A model generated the notes under the pieces. The model was not told the DNA's origin, did not search any database, and saw only the letters and a program-made list of their open reading frames with translations. Source: Acinetobacter sedimenti (GTDB lineage Bacteria > Pseudomonadota > Gammaproteobacteria > Pseudomonadales > Moraxellaceae). Taken from it: a stretch of 58,497 nt of DNA. Location: the NCBI RefSeq assembly GCF_022601685.1, contig NZ_JAKUML010000015.1, positions 1 through 58,497 of the forward strand. The letters run 5' to 3'. Position numbers and translations under genes: made by a program. Below, one piece after another: positions 46,525 to 54,776 of this stretch. The stretch's first letter is position 1, and each line of letters begins with the position of its first letter.

Positions 46525-47406
46525 ATGATTTCTGAATATTGGATGTGGGCCACTTGGTTAACTAAGGTTATTTTATATTTAAGTGTAGCTTTTGTCGTTG
46601 GTGGAGCCTTTTGCTATTTTTTACTTAGACAATATCTTGAACTAAAAGAATCGATTCTTAAATATATTACAATTGGCGCTGGATTAGGCCTAATTTCCAG
46701 TACCTTGGGATTTTTTATTCTGATTGGTAGTTTTGCCAATACTGGTATTACAGGGATGGTGGACCCCACGTATATTAATATATTGGTTAATACTCCGACG
46801 GGGTATATATACGTTCTTCGTTCTATTAGTTTTGCTCTTTTACTTCTTCTCATGGTGGTTAAACTTAACAGGAACAAAGGTCAGTTTTCTATAATTGAAA
46901 GTTCAATATTTTGTATTTTACTTATCCCGATTATTTTTAGTTTTTCCCAGCTCGGACATGTCGCTAATTTAACCTTACTTGCTCAAATTTTATTATCAAT
47001 CCATATTCTAGTTATGTCGTTATGGATGGGGTCTTTATATCCGTTATGGAAAACCAGCCGGGAAATAAGTGGTTTACCTATAAAAGATCGCATGCATGTA
47101 TTTGGACGTATTGCTGCTTTCATTGTTGGGATATTAATCGCCTGTGGCGCTAGTGTAGCTCTTCTTTTAATTAAAGATTTTAATACCTTAATCAATACTG
47201 CATATGGCTATGGTTTCATGGTTAAAATGTTTTTTGTTATAGGTATTCTACTTTTAGCTGCCTTCAACAAATGGTATTTCACCCCGCGTCTTCAACATCC
47301 TAAATTCGCTAAACACCTTAGTCATGCCATTTTATTTGAGATGTTATTAGGTCTATCAATTCTATTAACAACAGGCTATATAACCACTGTCGTGGGTATT
47401 GAATAA
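46525..47406 (+). CDS. copD: copper resistance membrane protein CopD
   Basis: 293 residues, eight membrane helices. The CopD family pattern is spread over conserved His/Met positions (SFSQLGHVANLTLL, LSIHILVMSLWMGSLYPLW). It moves copper across the inner membrane together with CopC. I start at ATG 46525 (MISEYWMW); a longer frame from 46480 would add an unlikely leader. Confidence 0.88.
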   Translation: MISEYWMWATWLTKVILYLSVAFVVGGAFCYFLLRQYLELKESILKYITIGAGLGLISSTLGFFILIGSFANTGITGMVDPTYINILVNTPTGYIYVLRSISFALLLLLMVVKLNRNKGQFSIIESSIFCILLIPIIFSFSQLGHVANLTLLAQILLSIHILVMSLWMGSLYPLWKTSREISGLPIKDRMHVFGRIAAFIVGILIACGASVALLLIKDFNTLINTAYGYGFMVKMFFVIGILLLAAFNKWYFTPRLQHPKFAKHLSHAILFEMLLGLSILLTTGYITTVVGIE

Positions 47407-47654
47407 GAGAATTTCAAAATAAGGGAATTGAGGAAATTTAACATTACTGCATTTATCTTTTGTAGCTGAGCAATAAAGTTTCTACTGGACTGCCAACTTA
47501 CGACAATCAGAACAGTAAAATCGCATCATGAGGCATTATACATAAAGGTAGTCACCGGTTTTTAGCTTATCTTCAACCCATAACGGTCTCATCTATTCAG
47601 TTCACTACCATTGATTGAAATAACTAATCTTATAAATTTCAGAGTGATCGTAGA
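47407..47654. other. non-coding gap after copD
   Basis: No complete gene. On the minus strand there is a short peptide frame around 47500-47545 (MMRFYCSDCRKLAVQ) with a CxxC; it is too short and has no supporting context. The gap ends in CopR box C. Confidence 0.4.
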
Positions 47655-47708
47655 TTACAAAAATGTCATTTTAAAGTCACATTAATGTTGGTTAAGTACT
47701 TTTACTGT
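47655..47708 (+). promoter_or_regulatory. CopR box C and -10 element
   Basis: 26-bp box at 47655-47680 reading TTACAAAAATGT, CATTTT, A, AAGTCAC; 22 bp later TACTGT (47703-47708). It precedes the copZ copy at 47876. The copZ copy at 57453 lacks this box because its repeat begins at 47722 on this side. Confidence 0.65.
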
Positions 47709-47787
47709 AGTCATTAGAACACTCTTCTTTGGAATACTCTGAAGAAAACTGTAAGGTTGTAAACAGACCAAGTTACAGCGAGTAACT

Positions 47788-47838
47788 GATTCAGAAAAAG
47801 GCTGGTTGTATGGTGAAAGTTTAGAGTTACTGTTCTAA
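47788..47838 (+). pseudogene. remnant of a copB 3' end
   Basis: The frame DSEKGWLYGESLELLF-stop matches the C-terminus of the CopB encoded at 55088 (SEKGWLYGAGVRFRF). Only the last ~17 codons remain. It shows that copZ was once directly downstream of a copB gene. The same remnant is in the inverted copy at 57685-57735. Confidence 0.6.
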
Positions 47839-47875
47839 TGTTTTAAACAAATGTTTTGTTAAAAAGGAGCAACAT

Positions 47876-48070
47876 ATGAAATTTCACATCGCTAATATGA
47901 CTTGTGGTGGTTGTGCACGCGGCATTACTACCGCAATTAAAGAGCTCGACTCGAATGCCTCACTCGATATTGATTTACAAAACCGTATTGTTGAAATCAA
48001 CACAACGGTGAGTCAGGATCAAGTCATTGCCACTCTCAGTGAGCGTGGATTTACAGCTGATCCTGCTTAA
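47876..48070 (+). CDS. copZ: copper chaperone CopZ (HMA domain), copy 1
   Basis: 64 residues, single HMA fold: MKFHIANMTCGGCARGITTAI with the metal-binding CGGC. Binds Cu(I) in the cytoplasm and delivers it to the ATPase. AAAGGAG precedes the ATG. Driven by CopR box C. Identical protein at 57453-57647. Confidence 0.9.
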   Translation: MKFHIANMTCGGCARGITTAIKELDSNASLDIDLQNRIVEINTTVSQDQVIATLSERGFTADPA

Positions 48071-48248
48071 TCTCTGTTAGAGTAACAGTGGGAATTCCTT
48101 ACCACTTTTACTCTCTCTTATTTTCCTCATCGTACAGATAAAACCTGTACTTGCTTGAAATAAAAGTAATCCCTGAATTCCCCCTAATCTTGGTTCGAGC
48201 TGATCTTCGCATATAGAACTCAGCATATCTAAATGATAGAGATCGTAT

Positions 48249-48545
48249 ATGAGTACCGAAATGACTGATACGCCACACTACAGTGAAACATTAGAGATTG
48301 AGGGGATGACATGTGCTTCTTGTGTAGGCCGTGTGGAAAAAGCTTTAAAATCTGTTGAGGGTGTTGAATCGGCTCATGTAAATCTGGCTACCGAAAAAGC
48401 AGTCATTTATGCGCATCAACCACTTGATCGCGCTACTTTAATTAAAGCCGTAGAAAAAGCAGGCTACGAAGTGGAAGCGCTGCAACCAATAGAGCTTACG
48501 ATTGAGGGTATGTCATGTGCTTCTTGTGGGCACTGTTGCAAATAG
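48249..48545 (+). pseudogene. copper-translocating ATPase gene cut by IS6-family element
   Basis: The first ~94 codons of a CopA-type P-type ATPase: an HMA domain [17 protein letters not shown], then the start of a second one, IEGMSCASC. The IS begins at 48529, inside the second CxxC motif. The remaining codons to the stop at 48545 are IS sequence. No downstream half is found after the IS, so the gene is lost by deletion, not just interrupted. Confidence 0.85.
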
Positions 48546-49347
48546 AGATTTGAGTCGATGATGTTCCCTTTAAAAAGTACTTAGAGACCGAAAACCCTGT
48601 TGATTAGACACACTTCACCCTGAGGCTGACCATAATAAAATGACGATGCTTGTCCTTTACGTAGTGCACGCATGACTTCAATACCTTTAATTGTGGCATA
48701 AGCCGTCTTCATAGATTTGAATCCTAATGTGGCCCTGATGATCCGCTTTAGCTTGCCATGATCACATTCAATCACGTTATTTTTATACTTAATCTGCCTG
48801 TGCTTAAGGTCTGGTGGACATTTACCTTCCCGTTTTAACCGTGATAAAGCACGTCCATATGTGGGTGCTTTATCCGTGTTGATCACTTGTGGAATTTGCC
48901 ACTTCTTCACATTATTTAAAATTTTTCCAAGAAAACAATATGCTGATTTGGTATTACGTCTAGAAGAAAGATAAAAATCAATGGTATCGCCACGTTGATC
49001 GACTGCACGATACAAATAAGACCATCGTCCATTCACTTTTATATAGGTTTCATCAATATGCCACGAGCTCAGATCTGTAGGATTACGCCAATACCACCGT
49101 AAACGTTTTTCTATTTCAGGAGCATAACGTTGAACCCAACGGTAAATAGTCGTGTGATCAACATTCACACCCCGTTCGGCCAGCATTTCCTGCAGTTCAC
49201 GATAGCTAATGCCATATTTACAATACCAGCGCACAGCCCAAAGAATGATTTCGCCCTGAAAATGCCGACCATGGAAAGGATTCATATGCTGCACCTTTAG
49301 CTAAAACAGTCTTCAGCTTACCATTCGTGGTTATTTGCAACAGTGCC
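48529..49347 (-). mobile_element. IS6-family element (IS26/IS1006-type)
   Basis: 819 bp, bounded by the terminal repeats GGCACTGTTGCAAATA at the left and TATTTGCAACAGTGCC-type at the right. The flanking octamers (TTCTTGTG and AGATATAC) differ, so there is no target duplication: it arrived with a deletion or by cointegrate recombination. Confidence 0.92.
48581..49294 (-). CDS. IS6-family transposase
   Basis: 237 residues. DDE transposase: an N-terminal helix-turn-helix (YGISYRELQEMLAERGVNVD) and WHIDETYIKVNGRW with the first Asp. VINTDKAPTYG holds the second Asp, and NNVIECDHGKLKR the Glu. Length and sequence fit the IS26/IS1006 group, which moves by replicative cointegrate formation. Confidence 0.95.
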   Translation of the reverse strand: MQHMNPFHGRHFQGEIILWAVRWYCKYGISYRELQEMLAERGVNVDHTTIYRWVQRYAPEIEKRLRWYWRNPTDLSSWHIDETYIKVNGRWSYLYRAVDQRGDTIDFYLSSRRNTKSAYCFLGKILNNVKKWQIPQVINTDKAPTYGRALSRLKREGKCPPDLKHRQIKYKNNVIECDHGKLKRIIRATLGFKSMKTAYATIKGIEVMRALRKGQASSFYYGQPQGEVCLINRVFGL

Positions 49348-49387
49348 AGATATACAGAGTTTTTGAAAAAAGCATAGGTCTAGATAA

Positions 49388-49780
49388 TCAAGCTAGATTT
49401 TTTAGAACTCCACATTGGTCAATTGTACATAAACCATCACAAGTACCTCTTAAATCAGATAATTGTTCAATAAGCTTTTGTTGCTTGATTATATTTTCTC
49501 TGATAGCACTGACATGTAAGTCAATTAATTCATTCACATCTGAACAATTTTTCTTGGGATTATCTTTATAGGTGAGTAATTGACGAATTTCATTCAAACT
49601 CATATTTAAAGTTCGGCAATTCAAAATAAACTTAATTCGCTCAACATAGCCTATATCGTAAAGGCGGTAATTTCCTTCCGTTCTTTCCGGTTCCGGAATT
49701 AAACCTTCCTTTTCATAAAACCTAATTGTTAATACTGAACATGAGGTTTTTTTAGAGAGTTCACCAATTTTTAAATGCAT
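49388..49780 (-). CDS. cadR: MerR-family Cd(II)/Pb(II)-responsive regulator (CadR-like)
   Basis: 130 residues. N-terminal MerR helix-turn-helix (LKIGELSKKTSCSVLTIRFYEKEGLI), effector Cys in NCSDVNEL near residue 77 and a Cys-containing C-terminus (CDGLCTIDQCGVL), the CadR/PbrR arrangement. I start at MHLKIGE (49780); a longer frame adds 20 leader residues. It shares a promoter region with the divergent transporter and should distort its 19-bp-spaced promoter when metal binds. Confidence 0.85.
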   Translation of the reverse strand: MHLKIGELSKKTSCSVLTIRFYEKEGLIPEPERTEGNYRLYDIGYVERIKFILNCRTLNMSLNEIRQLLTYKDNPKKNCSDVNELIDLHVSAIRENIIKQQKLIEQLSDLRGTCDGLCTIDQCGVLKNLA

Positions 49781-49803
49781 TGAGTTGGTATTTCCAAAAA
49801 ATC

Positions 49804-49834
49804 TTGACTCTATAGTAACTATAGGGATTACAAT
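49804..49834 (+). promoter_or_regulatory. MerR-type promoter with 19-bp spacer
   Basis: TTGACT (49804-49809) and TACAAT (49829-49834) are 19 bp apart, the overlong spacing activated by MerR proteins. The dyad CTATAGTAACTATAG fills the spacer. It drives the CDF transporter on the plus strand and overlaps the leader of cadR. Confidence 0.82.
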
Positions 49835-49870
49835 ATTCAAAGTTTATAAATTTTTTTAATGGGTATAATT

Positions 49871-51151
49871 ATGAGTGGTTGTGGATGTAGTAAAGAAACA
49901 CCATGCGAAGATAAGAAATCTCAACAAGAAAATCATCCATCAATTGCAGAAGCAAACAATTCAAAGAATTGTGATAATACGCTTAGCTGTTGTGGTGAAG
50001 AGGAAGAAAAAAAATCTTCATCTCCTTGCTGTAACACTTCAAACAGTTGTGAAGATACCGCTCAATCCTGTTGTGGTTCTGATCCCAAAGAAAATTTAAG
50101 CACTGAAGACGTTTTAAAAAATTCGCACTACATGAGTGAATACTTAGTTCCCAAAATGGATTGTTCTGCGGAAGAACAGATGGTTCGTATGGCGCTATCT
50201 TCAATTGATGGTGTTCAAAAACTCATCTTTGATTTACCTAACCGGTCTTTAAAGGTTCTACATAATCAAAAAGATGAAAATATAACTACCAAACTTGAAG
50301 CTTTGGGTTTTGGTGCAAAGCTTGTGAAGACTGAAACTTATATAAGCAATCAACAGGCTAAGCAAACAAGTACCTATACCATTCCTAAAATGGATTGCTC
50401 TGCTGAAGAGCAAATGGTCCGTATGGCTCTTGCAGATATTGAAGCAGTTAAAGGTCTTACTTTTGATCTTCCCAATCGAAAACTGAAAGTCTTCCATAAT
50501 GAAGGGAGTCAGCAAATTACGGCCAAACTTGAAGGACTGGGTTTTGGGGCGAAACTTGATGAAACACAGCTTTCTTCAGGCGATATACCTAATGAACCTG
50601 ATCCTGTGAGACAAGCTAAAGTACTTAAACTGTTATTAGGCATTAATGCTCTACTTTTCTTTATAGAATTCATCAGCGGAATTATTGCTGCGTCTACAGG
50701 ATTGATTGCTGATTCTCTAGATATGTTTGCCGATGCAGCCGTTTATGGTATTGCGCTATATGCCGTCGGAAAAGCTGCGAAATATCAAGTGAAAGCAGCC
50801 CATTTCGCAGGTTGGATTCAGTTATTACTTGCTGTCATCGTGATTATTGATGTCATTAGACGATTCATGTTTGGAAGCGAGCCAGAATCAACGCTCATGA
50901 TTGTTATTGGCCTGCTCGCACTTATAGCTAACGTGACATGCTTATATCTTATTTCTGGTCATCGAGAAGATGGCGCACATATGAAAGCCAGTTGGATTTT
51001 CTCGGCGAATGACGTTGTCGTAAATATGGGCGTTATATTTGCCGGTGTACTCGTGGCGTGGACGGGATCAGCTTACCCAGACTTAATCATTGGCATCCTG
51101 GTTTCTTTATTCGTGCTTAATGGTGCTCGAAAGATTTTGGCTTTGAAGTAA
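49871..51151 (+). CDS. CDF-family cation transporter with Cys-rich and two HMA-like domains
   Basis: 426 residues. The N-terminal ~80 residues are Cys-rich (MSGCGCSKETPCED, then SCCGEEEEKK, SPCC and SCCGSD). Two tandem HMA-like repeats follow, each with MDCSAEEQMVRMAL and GLTFDLPNR-type strands (here KLIFDLPNR and GLTFDLPNR). They carry one Cys, not CxxC. Six membrane helices end the protein. The usual His of the second helix is Asp (ADSLDMFAD), the fifth-helix site reads FSANDVVVN, and there is no C-terminal cytoplasmic domain. It probably exports Cd/Zn/Pb-type ions, as the CadR-type promoter implies. Confidence 0.8.
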   Translation: MSGCGCSKETPCEDKKSQQENHPSIAEANNSKNCDNTLSCCGEEEEKKSSSPCCNTSNSCEDTAQSCCGSDPKENLSTEDVLKNSHYMSEYLVPKMDCSAEEQMVRMALSSIDGVQKLIFDLPNRSLKVLHNQKDENITTKLEALGFGAKLVKTETYISNQQAKQTSTYTIPKMDCSAEEQMVRMALADIEAVKGLTFDLPNRKLKVFHNEGSQQITAKLEGLGFGAKLDETQLSSGDIPNEPDPVRQAKVLKLLLGINALLFFIEFISGIIAASTGLIADSLDMFADAAVYGIALYAVGKAAKYQVKAAHFAGWIQLLLAVIVIIDVIRRFMFGSEPESTLMIVIGLLALIANVTCLYLISGHREDGAHMKASWIFSANDVVVNMGVIFAGVLVAWTGSAYPDLIIGILVSLFVLNGARKILALK

Positions 51152-51162
51152 GAGTATCGAAA

Positions 51163-51367
51163 ATGAATCTATTTCAAGTTAAACAAAATCAGATCGTCAA
51201 AATTAGAGATCTCAAAAAAGGTAATCAATACAGTCATACCACTGATCCCGTATTGGAACGGCTCCAACTATTAGGTTTTAGAGAGGGTGAAACTCTACAA
51301 GTACTCGCTAAAGGTGTTTTTAGCGGAGATCCTGTTTTAGTTCAAATTGAAACTTCAAGATTCGCAT
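51163..51367 (+). pseudogene. feoA: feoA, cut by IS5-family element
   Basis: About 68 codons of a FeoA domain (VKIRDLKKGNQYSH, LLGFREGETLQVLAKGVFSGDPVLV), then the IS begins at 51368 after RFAW. FeoA supports ferrous iron transport with FeoB; neither the last FeoA codons nor feoB is found after the IS, so a deletion occurred. It lies 11 bases after the CDF gene. Confidence 0.8.
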
Positions 51368-52421
51368 GGCTTTGTTGCACAAACCTATCTGTAAAGGGTT
51401 TTTCAGCGATATAATTTTCAAATGAAGAAGCCTACACACAAAATCTACCGCACAACCAATTGGCCCGCATATAACCGAGCACTCATGAGTAGCGGAAATA
51501 TTGCCATTTGGTTTGATCCTGCTACGCAATGGTATGCGCCATCAAAAGGCAAACAAGGGCGAAATCAAACCTACTCCGACGCAGCCATCCAATGCTGCTT
51601 AATGATTAAATCCTTATTCCGTCTGTCTTTACGTATGGTCACTGGCTTTGTGCAAAGTCTGATTAAACTTTGCGGATTAAATTGGATAGCTCCAGATTAC
51701 ACCACGCTTTGTAGAAGACAAAAGCATATTGATATTGTAATCAGCTACCAAAAAAGTAGCGATGGGCTGCATCTACTCATGGACTCTACAGGCATGAAGT
51801 TTCTAGGTGAGGGCGAATGGAAACGCAAGAAACATGGACCTGAATATCGTCGCCAATGGCGTAAACTTCATATTGGTATAGATGCTAAAACCCTACAAAT
51901 ACGAGCAGTTCAGCTTACAACCAATAATGTCAGTGATTCACAGGTGCTTGGTGATTTACTTAATCAGATTCCACAAGATGAGCAGATTGACTCTGTTTAT
52001 ACCGATGGAGCTTATGACACCAAGCAATGCCGTCAGGTCATTGCAGATCGGCAAGGGCATGCGGTGATTCCACCAAGAAAAAATGCGAAACAATGGAAAG
52101 ATACAAAGAGTAGCTCGCTAGAGCGAAATGAATTACTTCGAACAGTTAATCTTGCGAAGCAGTGCTTCTCAGGCAGGACACTATGGAAAAAATGGTCAGG
52201 CTATCATCGTCGAAGTTTGGTTGAAACTAAGATGCATTGCATCAAATTATTAGGAGATAAACTCAGTGCAAGGAGTTTTGATAGCCAAGTGAATGAAATC
52301 CATGCACGTGTAGCAGTCCTTAACAGATTTACGGAATTAGGTCGACCACTTACCCAAGTTACGCCTTAAATTTAGCTCAATTAGGGGCGCTTTGCATTTC
52401 AAATCTTTGTGCAACAAAGCC
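51368..52421 (+). mobile_element. IS5-family element (IS903 group)
   Basis: 1054 bp between GGCTTTGTTGCACAAAC and CTTTGTGCAACAAAGCC. No target duplication (TTCGCAT before, ACTAAATT after). Its ends match the 113-bp remnant at 37935, so the pair brackets copRS to feoA. Confidence 0.9.
51422..52369 (+). CDS. IS5-family transposase
   Basis: 315 residues. DDE domain: LLMDSTGMKFLGEGEWKRKK with the first Asp, SVYTDGAYDTKQC with the second, and YHRRSLVETKMHCIK with the Glu, plus the YREK-like helix. The N-terminal WFDPATQWYAP is typical of the IS903 group. Confidence 0.95.
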   Translation: MKKPTHKIYRTTNWPAYNRALMSSGNIAIWFDPATQWYAPSKGKQGRNQTYSDAAIQCCLMIKSLFRLSLRMVTGFVQSLIKLCGLNWIAPDYTTLCRRQKHIDIVISYQKSSDGLHLLMDSTGMKFLGEGEWKRKKHGPEYRRQWRKLHIGIDAKTLQIRAVQLTTNNVSDSQVLGDLLNQIPQDEQIDSVYTDGAYDTKQCRQVIADRQGHAVIPPRKNAKQWKDTKSSSLERNELLRTVNLAKQCFSGRTLWKKWSGYHRRSLVETKMHCIKLLGDKLSARSFDSQVNEIHARVAVLNRFTELGRPLTQVTP

Positions 52422-52500
52422 ACTAAATTATATTGAGTTGTAAATATTTGAAAATTCCGTTAAGATATTTTGGATTAAATTCTATTCCTAGATAGCATTC

Positions 52501-52917
52501 GTGTTGACTCATCTCTCCAAAAAACTTTGGTTTTGTTTTCTTATGGTTTTTGCCATAGGATGGAGTAGTGTGTCTGTTGCATCAGTAAAGATAATGCATA
52601 TCAATATGCAAACTGAAATGAGCCAAGATCATTGTTTAGATCAAGCACAGCAAGTCACTCAACATGGTATTAATCACGAAGTACAGACGAATACCGATTG
52701 CCATAATCATTTAGCTCTTAATCAGAATATAGATCACAAAAAGTGTCAGGAATGTTCTAGCTTATCCTGCCAGACACAGATCTCATGTCTTCATTCTTTG
52801 CAAAGCTCGCTAGATCCCCTAGATACCTTCTATTCTATAGATCAGCCTAATTTTTATTACCCCAACCAATATCTAAATGGGTATTGGCAAGAAATTTTAC
52901 GTCCCCCTAAAGCTTAA
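52501..52917 (+). CDS. exported His/Cys-rich protein upstream of copA
   Basis: 138 residues from a GTG start. Signal peptide (FCFLMVFAIGWSSVSVAS), then His-rich segments (DCHNHLALNQNIDHKKC) and four to five Cys (CQECSSLSCQTQISC). No known fold. It is 47 bases before copA, in the order usual for Acinetobacter copper clusters, so it is likely a periplasmic metal-binding helper of unknown detail. Confidence 0.55.
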   Translation: MLTHLSKKLWFCFLMVFAIGWSSVSVASVKIMHINMQTEMSQDHCLDQAQQVTQHGINHEVQTNTDCHNHLALNQNIDHKKCQECSSLSCQTQISCLHSLQSSLDPLDTFYSIDQPNFYYPNQYLNGYWQEILRPPKA

Positions 52918-52964
52918 CCAATTTTTTTAAAATTTATTTATTTTTCAAAAATTAAGGTTAAGTT

Positions 52965-54776
52965 ATGTCTCATAAAATTAGTTCGTACCTATTAGCAGGT
53001 ATTTGTTTTGCATCGTCGCCTTTGGTTTTTGCCGAAGTGCGTGAATATCAGCTTGTTATTGACGAAGCAGTGGTCAGCCCAACTGGAAAGCCTGTAAAGC
53101 GCATTACCGTAAATGGTCAATTTCCTGCGCCTTTGCTTGAGTTTGAAGAGGGTGATGAAGCCATCATTCGCGTGAAAAATAATTTAAAAAACCAAGATTC
53201 TTCTATTCATTGGCACGGACTGTTGTTGCCGGGCATTATGGATGGTGTACCGGGATTTAATGGTTTTAACGGTATTAAGCCTCAAAGCGAGTATGTTTAT
53301 AAATTCAAGATTCGCCAAAGCGGGACTTATTGGTATCACGCTCATTCTAAAGGACAGGAACAGGACGGCTTATATGGTTCTTTTGTGATTTATCCAAAAG
53401 GTAAAACACCATTGGCAGCACATGAAAAAGCTGAACGTGACTATGTGGTGATGTTGTCAGATTTTCATGAAAAAACCAGTGATCAAATTCAGAAAGATCT
53501 TAAAATTTCAGCTGAATATTATCAAGATCAGCGTGAAACCTTGGGTGATGTTTGGAAGCAGGTTAAACGTGATGGCATAAAAGCGACATGGTCTGACCGC
53601 AAAATGTGGAATCAGATGCGTATGCTAAAAACCGACATGTCGGATGTTACAGGTTATACCTTCCTCATTAATGGCAAAACACCTGAACAAAATTGGACAG
53701 GAATGTTTAAACCGAATGAAAAAATTCGCCTACGTTTTGTGAATGCATCTGCGATGTCTTTCTACGATGTCCGTATTCCTAACTTGAAAATGACTGTGGT
53801 CAGTGCTGATGGTCAGCCTGTAAAACCTGTTGCTGTGGATGAGTTTCGTATTGGCACAGCTGAAACTTATGATGTGATTGTGGAGCCAAAAGGCGGACAT
53901 TATCAAATTGAAGCTGAGTCAATTGATCGTGCAGGCTATGCGATTGGTACACTGCACAATGAATTAAATCCTATGACACATGGCATTCATATGCCTGCAC
54001 CACGTCCACGCTCACTTTTGACCATGGAAGATATGGGACATGGTGGCGGTGATCATGCAGGAATGGATCATTCAAAAATGAACCACGGCAATATGCAAGG
54101 CATGGATCACTCGAAAATGGATCATTCAAAAATGAACCATGGCGATATGCAAGGCATGGATCACTCGAAAATGGATCATTCACAGCATGGCACAGCAAAA
54201 CCACAAGAAAATGATCAAGTGGTTTATGGTTGGGCAAATGCATCTACACCTGCGGGCAATAAAGCCTTGCAATATAGTGATTTAAAATCTTTAGAACCGC
54301 AAAAAGATACTCGTGAAGCTAGCAGTGAATTAGTAGTGCGTTTGGGCGGTACTATGGAGCGTTATATTTGGACGATTAACGGTAAAAAATTCAGCGATGC
54401 TGAGCCATTAAAAGTGAAGTATGGCGAGCGTATCCGTATCAAATTTATTAATGACAGTATGATGGCGCACCCCATGCATTTACATGGCATGTTTATGCAG
54501 TTAGAGAATGGTCAAGAGTCGGTAGATATGCCGAATAAACACACATTGATTGTACCACCGGGTAAAACAGTGACTGCTTTATTAACTGCGGATGAGTTGG
54601 GCGAATGGGCAATCCATTGTCATTTGTTGTATCACATGAGTGCAGGAATGATGAACAAGTTGATCGTGGCAAATGTTAGCGATGAACAAGTGTCTACAAC
54701 GCCAATTCAAGGTACAAATTCGACTCAAACTCACCAAGTAACTGAGCAAAAAGGAGCTGGACATGCACATCACTAA
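52965..54776 (+). CDS. copA: multicopper oxidase CopA/PcoA
   Basis: 603 residues. Signal peptide, then three cupredoxin domains. Copper ligands are seen in IHWHGLLLPGIMDGVPG, YWYHAHSKGQEQDG, HPMHLHGMFMQ and HCHLLYHMSAGMM (the last usually HMEAGMM). It oxidises Cu(I) to Cu(II) in the periplasm. Met-rich loops of MDHSKMNHG form an 18-residue repeat (see tandem repeat). Its last 14 bases overlap the next gene. Confidence 0.93.
   Translation: MSHKISSYLLAGICFASSPLVFAEVREYQLVIDEAVVSPTGKPVKRITVNGQFPAPLLEFEEGDEAIIRVKNNLKNQDSSIHWHGLLLPGIMDGVPGFNGFNGIKPQSEYVYKFKIRQSGTYWYHAHSKGQEQDGLYGSFVIYPKGKTPLAAHEKAERDYVVMLSDFHEKTSDQIQKDLKISAEYYQDQRETLGDVWKQVKRDGIKATWSDRKMWNQMRMLKTDMSDVTGYTFLINGKTPEQNWTGMFKPNEKIRLRFVNASAMSFYDVRIPNLKMTVVSADGQPVKPVAVDEFRIGTAETYDVIVEPKGGHYQIEAESIDRAGYAIGTLHNELNPMTHGIHMPAPRPRSLLTMEDMGHGGGDHAGMDHSKMNHGNMQGMDHSKMDHSKMNHGDMQGMDHSKMDHSQHGTAKPQENDQVVYGWANASTPAGNKALQYSDLKSLEPQKDTREASSELVVRLGGTMERYIWTINGKKFSDAEPLKVKYGERIRIKFINDSMMAHPMHLHGMFMQLENGQESVDMPNKHTLIVPPGKTVTALLTADELGEWAIHCHLLYHMSAGMMNKLIVANVSDEQVSTTPIQGTNSTQTHQVTEQKGAGHAHH
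54063..54170 (+). repeat. 54-bp tandem repeat inside copA
   Basis: Two copies of a 54-bp unit (54063-54116, 54117-54170) plus a partial third, coding MDHSKMNHGNMQGMDHSK and MDHSKMNHGDMQGMDHSK. The copy number may vary and changes the number of Met/His copper ligands. Confidence 0.85.

Larger units (their letters stand above)
47722..48108 (+). repeat. 387-bp inverted repeat, left copy
   Basis: Contains a copB tail remnant and copZ. Every position I compared by eye matches the reverse complement of 57415-57801 (coordinate sum 105523). Confidence 0.9.

Noticed and set aside
47500..47545. Short minus-strand peptide with CxxC
   Set aside because: Only 15 codons, no ribosome site, no matching context.
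48521..49355. Target-site duplication for the IS6-family element
   Set aside because: Flanking octamers differ, so no duplication can be claimed.
51361..52430. Target-site duplication for the IS5-family element
   Set aside because: Flanks TTCGCAT and ACTAAATT do not match at any expected length.
52432..52500. A fourth CopR box before the copA cluster
   Set aside because: The sequence GTAAATATTTGAAAATTC is AT-rich but lacks the ACAAAAATGT and AAGTCA blocks.
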